This document shows positions 8,776-18,585 of a DNA stretch of 64,000 nucleotides, one piece after another. Numbering within the stretch: the stretch's first letter is position 1; each line of letters starts with the position of its first letter. The notes beneath the pieces were generated by a model, which was not told where the DNA came from, did no database searches, and worked only from the letters and a program-made list of their open reading frames with translations. Source of the stretch: Actinomycetaceae bacterium (lineage in GTDB: Bacteria; Actinomycetota; Actinomycetes; Actinomycetales; Actinomycetaceae); NCBI GenBank assembly GCA_030528145.1, contig JAUMZK010000003.1, positions 84,713 through 148,712 on the forward strand, in the 5' to 3' direction. The position numbers and the translations under genes are program-made.

Positions 8776-9759
8776 ATGCAATTGATTCCTTCGTGGTTAC
8801 CGGGCACATTTGCCAGGTCGCTAGCTGCTCTTGGGGTATCTGCGGACCGGGCACAGCTCACTCAGTTAGCAAACGAACTATTAGAGATGTGGAATAGTCC
8901 GGGACGGGTGTTTCATAATTCGCGGCACCTTATTTCGGTGCTCAGCAGTATAGAAGAGTTGGGCTCGTGTGTTCACTCCCCCGATATTTTGCGCATTGCC
9001 ACGTGGTTTCACGGGGTAGTGTTCGTTCCTGGCAGTGCGGTCAGTTTGCGTTTAGAAGGTCCGGCAGGCGAAAATCGGTCGGCAACTTTTGCGCGCAAAA
9101 AGTTGGGCGAATTAGGGTTAGCACAGCCCGTAGTGGACCGGATTTGCGAGCTCATTTCGGCGTTGCATTCACACCGGAACGTGGACACGGACGTGGACAT
9201 GCGGGTACTGTTGGACGCGGATTTAGCCATTTTAGCGGCAGACCCGCAAGAGTACCGCGATTATTTGACGGCGTTACGGCAAGAATTTGCGTTAGCCAGC
9301 GATGCCGAGTTTTTGCGGTGGCGGCGACGGGTAATCAAACAGTTACTGGCCCGTCCCAGCATTTTTTTGTCGCCTTTGGCAACAGATTGGGAATTGCCCG
9401 CCCACGACAATCTGCTGGCCGAATTGGCGCGTTTGGAAAAACGCTTAGATGCTATGCCAGCAGAAACGGAAGATACTGACGAGGACGATGCCACCGCCCT
9501 CGAACACCTAGCAGTTCCGCTTACCCCCGCAGACACTGGCATTATCAAGGGGATGCCGTCGTTGGTAAAGAATTCCGAGCCAGAGACGGTGACTGCACAA
9601 GTACCTATTATTGAGGCGCCTCAGGACGAATTGGAACCGCCTTCGCCTGCGACCCAGCGCAAAGTTGAAGGCGAGGACGCTGCGGACAACACTGATTTGT
9701 CCAGTTCCCTGGAGTCGGCAGTGGATTTTTTTGACGACCCGAAGGCGCCAGGGAAATAG
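8776..9759 (+). CDS. COG4339-type HD-superfamily protein, active-site Asp replaced
   Basis: The first ~225 residues follow the predicted HD-superfamily hydrolase family (COG4339). Seen are the FHNSRHL motif with His47 and His51, a second helix ATWFHGVV, the HSH motif at 131-133, and LLDADLAIL with Asp147 and Asp149. In typical members the second motif is WFHDAVY; here the HD aspartate is Gly80, so metal-dependent hydrolysis may be lost. The C-terminal ~85 residues are acidic and low in complexity. ATG start with AAAGG upstream. It lies 53 bases behind the two-component pair, possibly in the same transcript. The substrate of the family is not known to me. Confidence 0.7.
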   Translation: MQLIPSWLPGTFARSLAALGVSADRAQLTQLANELLEMWNSPGRVFHNSRHLISVLSSIEELGSCVHSPDILRIATWFHGVVFVPGSAVSLRLEGPAGENRSATFARKKLGELGLAQPVVDRICELISALHSHRNVDTDVDMRVLLDADLAILAADPQEYRDYLTALRQEFALASDAEFLRWRRRVIKQLLARPSIFLSPLATDWELPAHDNLLAELARLEKRLDAMPAETEDTDEDDATALEHLAVPLTPADTGIIKGMPSLVKNSEPETVTAQVPIIEAPQDELEPPSPATQRKVEGEDAADNTDLSSSLESAVDFFDDPKAPGK

Positions 9760-9840
9760 CAGACGATGAGGGCTGGCAGTAGGCGCTGGCGCTAGGCGGC
9801 ATATGCGCAGCATACAGTGAGCGTGAATGACACGGCGTAA

Positions 9841-9864
9841 ATATCCACAACCGGGTTTTCCACA
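9841..9864 (+). other. Two DnaA-box-like words
   Basis: ATATCCACA (9841-9849) and TTTTCCACA (9856-9864), each close to the TTNTCCACA DnaA box, lie in the same orientation 15 bases apart between the HD-like gene and the WXG100 gene. Two copies alone do not make an origin, and no dnaA or dnaN is nearby. Confidence 0.25.
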
Positions 9865-9942
9865 GCAAGTGCGGGGGAGACTTTCGCGGCTAGGGTGACG
9901 TTTTTTACCTTTGGGGTGTTGGCCCTACGTAAAGGAGATAAC

Positions 9943-10233
9943 ATGGCCCGTTTTACCGCCGATTCTGCATCAATTTCTACTGCCTCTGCCCAGGTCACTG
10001 CGGTGACCGGGCAAATCCGCACCGATGTGGCACAAATGATGGCACAACTGGGTATGCTCGAGGGCGCTTGGACCGGTAGCGCCGCCCTCGCGTTTCACAA
10101 TGCGGCATCCCAATGGCGCGCAACGCAAGCGCAGGTGGAAGCCGCTTTAGATTCTATAGCGGCGGCTTTAGCTAACGCTTCTAACACTTACGCAGATGCA
10201 GAGGCACGCGCCACGTCATTATTCGCAAACTGA
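9943..10233 (+). CDS. WXG100 (ESAT-6-like) family protein
   Basis: A 96-residue helical-hairpin protein with the hallmark turn WTG in GAWTGSAALAF near residue 45 and a second helix rich in Ala, Gln and Glu. The start is the ATG preceded by AAAGGAGATAAC, an ideal Shine-Dalgarno; a longer in-frame extension is not conserved. WXG100 proteins are small secreted helical dimers usually exported by type VII (Ess/ESX) systems. No EccC/EssC ATPase is in the window, so the secretion partner must be elsewhere. It is alone, between an HD-like gene and convergent groEL. The C-terminal YxxxD/E export signal is suggested by TYADAEA. Confidence 0.85.
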   Translation: MARFTADSASISTASAQVTAVTGQIRTDVAQMMAQLGMLEGAWTGSAALAFHNAASQWRATQAQVEAALDSIAAALANASNTYADAEARATSLFAN

Positions 10234-10265
10234 AGTTGAGCGCCGCTTTGTCCTGTAACTGGAGC

Positions 10266-10321
10266 AAAAAGGGGCGGGACCTACCAATCGAAACCCACAG
10301 GTTCGCTGGTCAGTCCCGCCC
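10266..10321 (-). terminator. Terminator of groEL
   Basis: Stem GGGCGGGAC (10272-10280) pairs with GTCCCGCCC (10313-10321); on the minus strand it is followed by TTTTT. The long loop contains further pairing (ACCA...TGGT, CGAA...TTCG). One arm contains a CGCCCTC word of the abundant repeat described in the findings. Confidence 0.75.
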
Positions 10322-10344
10322 TCTGTAAATTACGGTTTACCGAC

Positions 10345-12084
<1,740 letters not shown>

Positions 12085-12111
12085 TTATCACTCGACCCCA
12101 AGGAGTGCTAA
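12085..12111. promoter_or_regulatory. CIRCE operator 1 (HrcA site) upstream of groEL
   Basis: TTATCACTC, nine bases, GAGTGCTAA: one mismatch to the CIRCE consensus TTAGCACTC-N9-GAGTGCTAA, about 120 bases upstream of groEL. On the minus strand the words TTAGCA and GATAAC, 16 bases apart, overlap it and could be promoter hexamers. Confidence 0.9.
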
Positions 12112-12118
12112 CTACAGT

Positions 12119-12145
12119 TTGGCACTCTTAGCCCCAGAGTGCAAG
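12119..12145. promoter_or_regulatory. CIRCE operator 2 (HrcA site) upstream of groEL
   Basis: TTGGCACTC, nine bases, GAGTGCAAG: a second CIRCE-like inverted repeat with one change from consensus in the left arm and two in the right, seven bases from the first. Tandem CIRCE sites suggest tight or cooperative HrcA repression of groEL. Confidence 0.8.
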
Positions 12146-12186
12146 AGCAGAATTATTCCCACAGCAAACACCAGACCATACGCAAA

Positions 12187-12224
12187 AGAAAAACGCGCGC
12201 ACCGCCCTCGGCGAACACGCGCGC
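12187..12224 (-). terminator. Terminator after the LytR_C gene
   Basis: GCGCGC arms (12195-12200 and 12219-12224) with an 18-base loop, followed on the minus strand by TTTTTCTTTT. The loop contains the CGCCCTC word of the abundant repeat. Confidence 0.6.
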
Positions 12225-12251
12225 AAACCCCACAATCGAGGCTTTCCCATA

Positions 12252-12884
12252 TTATTCGTGATAATCGGCCTTAATGTAAACCTTTATGGGACCACCCTCT
12301 TCAACCACGTCATTTGATTGCACAATGTTACTGATACCTAATTTTTTGCCGATTTCCTCGGCATTAACCTTCTGCGCGTCCGTACGGTAGAACACGGTAG
12401 TAGTATCCAACTGGGCTCCTTGACGGTTAGAAGCCGCAATGTCTGAATAACCAAGTTCACGCAACTTGTCGGCAGCCCGACCCGCAATCCCCCCCGTAGG
12501 ATTATCCACGTTGTAAACCTGAACGGACACTTCCGAGGGCGGCAACCCCTTCGGTTCTTCGGCTTTTGGCGCCGCCTGCGCATCGTGCGCCTTAGCACCA
12601 ACATCCGATCCGTCATTTTGCGCTTTGGCCTGCGCTTTAGGCTTAGATTCAACTGATTTCTTCTGCTGTGCCTGAGATGGCGTGGTCTTACTGGCAGCAG
12701 TGCTCTGATTACTGCCTGGGCTAACGAACGCGAACACGCCCCAAGCCAACAATGGGGAGACTATGAGCACAACCAAAAATGGGAGAACTTTCTGCCAAGC
12801 GCTGATGGGGGCGCGGTGGGCGCCCTCGGGCATGTCGCGTCCGGCGACGTCGAATTCATCCTGAGGGTAACTTGTTTCACTCAC
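12252..12884 (-). CDS. Membrane-anchored LytR_C domain envelope protein
   Basis: A 210-residue protein with a cytosolic N-terminus (~1-32), one transmembrane helix (~33-53, [20 protein letters not shown]), a Lys/Ala/Gln-rich linker (~60-115) and a C-terminal LytR_C domain (~118-205: [20 protein letters not shown], then [12 protein letters not shown]). LytR_C domains occur alone or at the end of LCP wall-polymer ligases and act outside the membrane. GTG start with AAGG about ten bases upstream. Monocistronic, with its own terminator before the groEL control region. The biochemical role is unknown; a cell-envelope role is inferred. Confidence 0.85.
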   Translation of the reverse strand: MSETSYPQDEFDVAGRDMPEGAHRAPISAWQKVLPFLVVLIVSPLLAWGVFAFVSPGSNQSTAASKTTPSQAQQKKSVESKPKAQAKAQNDGSDVGAKAHDAQAAPKAEEPKGLPPSEVSVQVYNVDNPTGGIAGRAADKLRELGYSDIAASNRQGAQLDTTTVFYRTDAQKVNAEEIGKKLGISNIVQSNDVVEEGGPIKVYIKADYHE

Positions 12885-12944
12885 AGCGTTAGGCTACCTT
12901 GATCTTCTGCTGTTTTTCCAGTGCAACGCGCTTTATCTGGTTTT

Positions 12945-13013
12945 TTGCGCATGCGCTGAGGGCATATTTGCGCATGTGTTAGAGGTGCGTTTCCGCATAT
13001 GCTGGGGGCATGT
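12945..13013 (+). repeat. Three imperfect 23-bp tandem repeats running into the ung start
   Basis: Units at 12945-12967, 12968-12990 and 12991-13013 share the pattern TTGCGCATGYGYTRRGGG (TTCCGCATATG in the third). The third unit contains the first candidate ATG of ung (13010-13012). The repeats contain palindromic GCGCATGCGC and GCATATGC words. Confidence 0.75.
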
Positions 13014-13669
13014 TAGACATGATTGAGTCCGGCTGGGCGAGGGCGCTGGCAGACGTCGAACCCCAAATCCACGAGCTCGGACAAATGCTACGTGCGGAAA
13101 ACCGGGCAGGAAACGGATACTTGCCCGCAGGAGCCGACGTACTGCGGGCATTCACCTATCCATTCGCAGACGTAAAATGCCTGATCGTTGGGCAGGACCC
13201 ATACCCCACTCCCGGTCACGCAATGGGATTGAGCTTCTCCGTTGCGCCCGGCGTACGCCCACCCCGTTCATTGGTAAACATTTTCCAGGAACTGCAATCT
13301 GATCTGGGCGTTCCCCCACCCCGCAGCGGCGACCTCACTCCCTGGTGCGAACAGGGAGTATGCCTACTAAACCGCGTGTTAACCGTACGCCCAGGAGCGC
13401 CCGCATCCCACCGAGGACGCGGCTGGGAACAAGTAACTTTACGCGCCATCCAAGCACTAGTCGCACGCAAAACACCACTGGTCGCCATACTGTGGGGTAA
13501 CGACGCACGCTCCTTAAAACCACATTTGGGCGGCGTAACCGTTATCGAATCAGCACACCCCTCCCCACTGTCTGCGTCACGCGGCTTCTTCGGCTCCAAA
13601 CCATTCTCGAGGGCGAACGCCGCGTTGATTGCGTCAGGTTCCGAACCGGTAAATTGGGAACTTCCTTAG
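13010..13669 (+). CDS. ung: Uracil-DNA glycosylase, family 1
   Basis: Removes uracil from DNA to start base-excision repair. The 219-residue protein has the water-activating motif GQDPYP (61-66, catalytic Asp63), the uracil-recognition stretch LLNRVLTV, and the DNA-intercalation loop HPSPLSA near residue 185 followed by [12 protein letters not shown]. Two starts are possible: ATG at 13010, within the third 23-bp repeat with GGGGG only two bases before it, or ATG at 13019, which is better spaced from the same G-run. Full length and intact. It is convergent with the surface-protein gene. Confidence 0.97.
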   Translation: MLDMIESGWARALADVEPQIHELGQMLRAENRAGNGYLPAGADVLRAFTYPFADVKCLIVGQDPYPTPGHAMGLSFSVAPGVRPPRSLVNIFQELQSDLGVPPPRSGDLTPWCEQGVCLLNRVLTVRPGAPASHRGRGWEQVTLRAIQALVARKTPLVAILWGNDARSLKPHLGGVTVIESAHPSPLSASRGFFGSKPFSRANAALIASGSEPVNWELP

Positions 13670-13721
13670 AGCAGCAAGAAAACTAATGTCGGTGGCGCTT
13701 TTTGGGAGAGGTGTGGCAGTA

Positions 13722-13951
13722 TGCGGGCGGTTCGGTGAGCGCCCGCGGGTGCGCGGGAAAGACACACTTTTATGCCGATTACCCGCGTACCGTGAGGGCA
13801 AACGCTTTTGTTCAGGCGTAATGATTTTGTGGCCGTTGGGGAAACGTGCAGTGGGTTTGGGGCGGGCGCGGTGCCCGTGAGCCGCACTTTCAGTGCGACT
13901 CAATGCCCACCGAACCGCCCGCACCCCGACCCAAACCCCGGTTTCCCAAGG
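13722..13951. other. Highly structured gene-free element (candidate structured RNA)
   Basis: A perfect 16-bp inverted repeat (13722-13737 with 13908-13923) encloses three perfect hairpins: CCCGCG-GGTG-CGCGGG (13742-13757), CGGGC-GCGGT-GCCCG (13863-13877) and CGCACT-TTC-AGTGCG (13883-13897). A competing long stem pairs 13853-13866 with 13925-13938 (13 of 14) and continues outward as 13833-13845 with 13940-13951. The two long pairings cannot coexist without a pseudoknot. The rest of 13670-14253 holds no convincing gene on either strand; readable frames there show no family features. No known RNA family was recognised. Confidence 0.5.
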
Positions 13952-14253
13952 ACAAAGAACCCAACTTTGCCATGAGCACAAACGATTTTGCTGAGGACAA
14001 ATGGTTTTGTTAACTGCCCAGTAGCGCAAAGAGAATGCAGACACTGGCAAAAGCAAACAAAACGTGGTACGGAGCAGTACGCGCGAAAGTTGAATTTGGC
14101 GTACTTTCGGCACTCGAAAAGTGAACAGCTTTATTTTAGTTTGTGCTGTTCTGTTTCTGATTCGGTAGGAGTCTCCTTTCGTTCGGTGATTATCGGCATG
14201 GTGGACGAGTCGGTCGATCCATGGTTGCTGGTTCATGCTTAGTTTTTGCATTT

Positions 14254-14290
14254 AAAAAAGTGGTGGGTGGGGAATGCCCCACCCACCACT
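14254..14290 (-). terminator. Strong terminator of the LAxTG surface-protein gene
   Basis: A 14-bp perfect stem (AGTGGTGGGTGGGG at 14259-14272, complement at 14277-14290, four-base loop) is followed on the minus strand by TTTTTT. Confidence 0.9.
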
Positions 14291-14321
14291 TAAGGGGCAG
14301 GCTTTACGCCGTCGCTAGAAA

Positions 14322-16523
14322 CTAGACTTTGCGACGCCTGGTAGCTACCACAGCAGCACCGGCGAGGCAAAGCAGCCCAGCCAAGATACCCGCGGTACCG
14401 GCTTGCGAACCAGTCACAGCCAAATACTTATTCAGCTTCTCAGCCTTAGGCATATCCGAAGTGGCCTTCTTGATCACAGTCGGGGTGTACTTCGCCGTAG
14501 CAGAGCGCCCGTCCTTGGTAGTGACCTTGACAGTCACGCCCTTGGCTTTCCCCACGAAGCCTTCTTCGGGATTGAAGGTGACAACACCGTTTTCGTCAAT
14601 GGTGTAGGTGCCTTCACTGGGAACGGTGACGGTGCCATCTGGATTGAGCGTGAAAATGTTACCTGACTCGGGGAGGTTGGAAAACATTTCTTCACGCGTC
14701 TTACCGTTATCGCCCTCGCCCTTGTCGTCGGAGCGTTGCGGTGTGTTCATCTGATCGATGGTGATAGCCGGAGTCGCGTCGATGGACAGACCAATGACGT
14801 GCGGGGTGTAAGTGGCTTCGTACACCTTGCCACCGGAGGAAGTGGCGAGGACGGTAGCAGGCTTAGGGTCCACTACGAAGGTCGCATCCGCAACAAACTC
14901 AACAATCCCGTTGATGATGGTGTAGGTGCCTTCATCAGGGATCACGTAGGAGGTTACGGACTCACCAGTGTTAGGATCCCTCAGACTGTAGGTAGTCCCG
15001 GCAGGCATGTCCTTAAACATCACGTTCAGATCTTTACCAGCATTGGTGTAACCGGAAACTTCCTCGGTAGTAGAGTTGGAGTCTTGGGCTTTACCAGAGT
15101 AACCCCAGGTTTCCACGTTCATGGTGCTGGGCTTCTTCGATATGGTAGCCGCCGAGGACGTGTCGTTAGGCTTCACGTTCGGCTCTTCGTATTGACCGGA
15201 TGCGACAACCGCCGTGTTTGCTAGGGAATCGCCCGTGGCGTCTTCCTTAATTACGCCTTCGATGACGTAGTCATCAACGTCACGGTTCTGGTGGTGCAGC
15301 ATGACTTCAGGATTCTTTGGAGACAGATTACTAGTATCTGTCGGTACCAGTTCGTACTTGCCGTCGGGCTTCTCTATCAAGTCCACACCGGAAGCCTTGC
15401 GTTCGAGCAACAGCTTGTTGCCATCTCGAGACACTTCGGTAGAAGTGTCAGGCTTCTTCACAACCTTAACCGTGACCGCGTCAACGCCCTCTGCAATCAG
15501 ATCAGTGAGTCGGTAGCCGTATATACTGTTGAGTTCTGAGGCATCCCTCACCTTCAAGTCACGCCTGTCGATTCCTTGGTTGTTGGAAACTTTCAGCGTC
15601 CACGTAGGCTTGTCCCCAGGGGCAGCCTCAGCAAGGTTCACGGTCTTTGTAACCTTAGGGTCGACGCGCGGCGCACCTACACCCAAAGTGGAGGACTGGC
15701 ATGCCAAAGCACGGGTGTACTTATCGCCCAGGCGGTCGGCGATCATTCCCATGGAGCGGACCTTCAGCTTGATCTGCTTGACCCAACCTTGGGCTTCCAC
15801 GTCAGGACGCTGTATCCAGCCACCTACAATGCTCCGTAATTTAGTTCCGTCATCGACGAACTGCTTGGTCGTGTCCACCGCGTATTTGTAGGTATACTTA
15901 CCATCAACATTAGGGATGAAGGTGTTCGCGCATGCACCAATGAAGTGATACGCGCGGAAACGGTTGAGAGTGCCTGGATCGGATTTCCCATTAATTTCAG
16001 CGAACTCGTATTCCAGCCACGCCACAGTATAGAGATCTCGAGCGGGATTGTCGGGATCTTCAATTGATAGAGACTAACCACCCACGCGACCACTCATGCG
16101 GAACACCGGATCAAGGACCGGCTTATTCCACGTAAAAGTAACGATGCGTTCGTTAACCACGAACTTTTCATTGAACTTCGCATCTTTCGGCACTGGACCA
16201 CACGGCGTTTTCACCCAGGCTTCACCGTAACGGTAAGCCGAAAAGTAAGGACCAGATTCGGCAGTGTTACCACTGTCATCGATCGTGACAGTAGCATCCT
16301 CAGCAGCAGTGGGATAATTCACCACCACGACTTTTTCGTCACCACTGGTGAAACCAGGTGCCGACAGAGGTGCGAATGAAACCGGAACCGAACCGTCATT
16401 ATTATATGGACCATTCGCAATGACTGTCGCATGGGAAATTAAACCCCCTGACACCATTGTCGTCAGCAAAGTGCCAGCAACCAAAACGACCGGGGTTTTG
16501 CGCCTAAATAGAGATTTTGACAT
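14322..16523 (-). pseudogene. LAxTG-anchored surface protein with CshA-type repeats, interrupted by one in-frame TAG
   Basis: Reading from the ATG at 16523 gives a signal peptide (SLFRRKTPVVLVAGTLLTTM), an N-terminal domain, then an amber codon at 16074-16076 (codon 150). The same frame continues without further damage to residue 733. Downstream are a conserved-looking domain, two CshA-type fibril repeats (GTYTIDENGVVTFNPEEGF, then ATAKYTPTV), and the sortase signal LAVTG (701-705), a hydrophobic helix and RRRK. Such proteins are exported and linked to peptidoglycan by a sortase. The first part alone would be a secreted 149-residue fragment. The downstream frame has a GTG (16025) but no good Shine-Dalgarno. 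Options: recent nonsense mutation, phase-variable allele, suppressed amber, or sequencing error. The absence of other lesions points to something recent. Confidence 0.8.
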
Positions 16524-17445
16524 GTCGCCAACTCTTTTCTCTAGAAAAATCTGGATAAATTCCTGCTTCCTAGCCGAGCAGGCATTGCAGATATTCGCGC
16601 CAGTCAGGAAATCTGAGACGGAGCTAGCAACACCATGTAGATCCCCTCCTAAACAGCACATGTGCGGCGCGTCTTAGACGTATCTATACGAAAAAGATCC
16701 TATTATAACGCAACATAAGTCTCTACAGGAATAAATCAGAGAATTTGAATAATTTGCCAAATAAATATTTTATAGCAGATAGCAACAATTTATTCAATGG
16801 TCAAAAATTAAAATAGTTATAAAACTGTTACACATACAACCACAACTAGAGAATCATGTTCCAAAACTTCAAAAACATTACTGAACATTCGCGGGATATT
16901 TATTGAACGATAAATGAAAACAATCTCAATGTCGCGGAAATATAAATTACGAAATGGGCTCTCTGACACCGAAATTAATATCAGGGAATACTCAATGGTA
17001 AAGTGCGCCAAAAGCATCTAGAACTAACTTTCAAAGCGCATTACCGCCCAATAGCTACTACTATTGTGGCGGCACACCACCAAAACTACGCCATACTAAC
17101 TAGGGCGGCAGCGTCCTCGACACGCTTTCATTGCGGTACCATCCCACCTAAAAGGCGTAGTAATGAGCGTGCGGCTCTGCTTTCACACGCTTTTGCACAG
17201 TCGCCGCTTGCCGTCTTCATTCACTGGCGACCATCTTGGACATGGGTTGTATATCTCTCATAGCAGAAGGGACCGATTAGAGCTCACGTTGGCGAGTTCA
17301 CTCCGAGGGCGTATGCGCTCGACGTGCCCTAGTCACTCGCGCGACTGCCAGCAAGTGCCATCAAAACTCACAGGAACACCAAACTCCAAAGAATCGGATT
17401 GGGCGGGCGTTAGCCCATTCATCTCAAATAGGGCTTCACATACAG
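16524..17445. other. Gene-free interval, very A+T-rich at 16680-17010
   Basis: No supported gene on either strand. The 16680-17010 part is sharply A+T-rich compared with its surroundings and includes a TATAAT word on the minus strand (16702-16707) that could be the -10 of the surface-protein gene, giving a leader of about 180 bases. A GGAGGGG-like word (minus strand, near 16645) lies within that leader, not at the start codon. From 17020 to 17445 base composition returns to normal and nothing recognisable was found. Confidence 0.5.
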
Positions 17446-17518
17446 AGCCACCTAGGAGGCTCGAACTCCTGACCTACTGTTTACAAGACAGTTGCTCTAC
17501 CAACTGAGCTAAGGTGGC
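17446..17518 (-). tRNA. tRNA-Thr (anticodon TGT)
   Basis: Minus-strand cloverleaf of 73 nt: acceptor GCCACCT/AGGTGGC, D-arm with AGCTCAGTTGGTAGAGC, anticodon stem CTGTC...AACAG with loop carrying TGT (reads ACA Thr codons), and T-arm GTTCGAGC. CCA is not encoded. Confidence 0.95.
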
Positions 17519-17714
17519 GCGTTCAATATTTTGGCATGAATTTAGCGGAAAGGAAAATTGTTAGAAGCGTTTCACATTTCTGACAATTCGGTTACCATTT
17601 GCGACTTGTCTCCCCCACACGCACACGGATGCCCCACGCGCCCACGCCCAACAATTCGGCGCGCCGACCGAAACAAGAGCCAGCGCGCCATTTTCTCATT
17701 TCACTCAGTTTTGC

Positions 17715-18548
17715 TCATTTTAGTGCGTTTTGTAGTACTTCGGGGAAGGTTTTGCCGTCAACCTTCTTGCCGTCGCGCACCAACATGGGAGTACCGTATT
17801 GGTCTTTCGCAACTATGCCAGAGTCGCCCCACTTCTTAGTCCAATTCTCCATAGTGGTGCGGGCAAAGCCGGCATCAAACTTTTTGATAAGTTCGTCAGA
17901 AATACCCACACTCTTTGCCACTTGGGTAACGGTATCCTGAGCTTGCTTGTCATCTATAAGAATTTGCTGGTTGCCGTTGGCGGCTTCTTCAAACTTTTTA
18001 AACGCCGCAACGTGGAAAGCTTGGAATTTGTCGGGTTGTTCGGCGGCAATTTGCATCGCCGCACCTGCCGCGTAGATACCATAAGGAGCCCCCGCAGAAG
18101 TGGTAATTACGGGCTTCAACGTAAGGTTTATTTTGCCTTCGTCGGCGGCTTTAAGCAGCTGGTCACCAATGGAATCTTCCAATTCGTTGCAGTGAATGCA
18201 CGTGTAATCGTAGTACAAGTCGATTTTTGGTTTACCATCTTGCGGCTTGTTTATGCCGTTACCAGAAATAGTGACACCGTGGCTGTCTGCAATATAGGCA
18301 GGCAGTTTGATATTGCTGGGTGTAGCTGATTTTTTGCTGTCATTCCACAGCATTCCCACCACCACGCAGACGGTTACGAGGGCGGCTATCAGGACCACGG
18401 CAATAGTTATATTGTGAGCACGCGCTTCTTTAGCTTCCTGGGCTTTGCGCATTTCGATGCTTTGGCGTGTGCGCGCGAGGCGGTCGGCTTCAGCATGGCT
18501 AAGCTTCTTTCCGTGCTTCTGTTTTGGGGTTACATTGTTGCGAGTCAT
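17715..18548 (-). CDS. DsbA-family thioredoxin-fold protein, membrane anchored
   Basis: A 277-residue protein with a basic cytosolic N-terminus (~1-45), one membrane helix (~46-67) and an extracellular DsbA-like thioredoxin domain (~80-275). The redox motif is CIHC (Cys117, Cys120) in YYDYTCIHCNELED, and DQYGTPMLVRDGKKVDG supplies the cis-Pro loop. The family oxidises or isomerises disulfides in exported proteins. The start chosen is the ATG at 18548, 37 bases after the kinase stop; no Shine-Dalgarno is visible, and a TTG at 18596 would add 16 residues. It is probably cotranscribed with the upstream Ser/Thr kinase. Confidence 0.88.
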   Translation of the reverse strand: MTRNNVTPKQKHGKKLSHAEADRLARTRQSIEMRKAQEAKEARAHNITIAVVLIAALVTVCVVVGMLWNDSKKSATPSNIKLPAYIADSHGVTISGNGINKPQDGKPKIDLYYDYTCIHCNELEDSIGDQLLKAADEGKINLTLKPVITTSAGAPYGIYAAGAAMQIAAEQPDKFQAFHVAAFKKFEEAANGNQQILIDDKQAQDTVTQVAKSVGISDELIKKFDAGFARTTMENWTKKWGDSGIVAKDQYGTPMLVRDGKKVDGKTFPEVLQNALK

Positions 18549-18585
18549 GTTTTTAGGATACTGGTTTGTGACCCGTTGGTGGCAA

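Noticed and set aside
9841..9864. Replication origin from two DnaA-box-like words
   Set aside because: Only two words, no A+T-rich unwinding region and no dnaA/dnaN/rpmH neighbours.
13634..14251. Long open frame on the minus strand over the structured intergenic region
   Set aside because: Residue composition is atypical, it overlaps the end of ung and the hairpins, and no start with a ribosome-binding site or family feature is present.
16817..17017. Minus-strand 66-codon frame in the A+T-rich stretch
   Set aside because: A+T-rich sequence yields hydrophobic-looking frames by chance; no start context and no similarity recognised.
17020..17440. Small plus-strand frames upstream of tRNA-Thr
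   Set aside because: No ribosome-binding sites, no recognisable motifs, and one runs into the tRNA gene.
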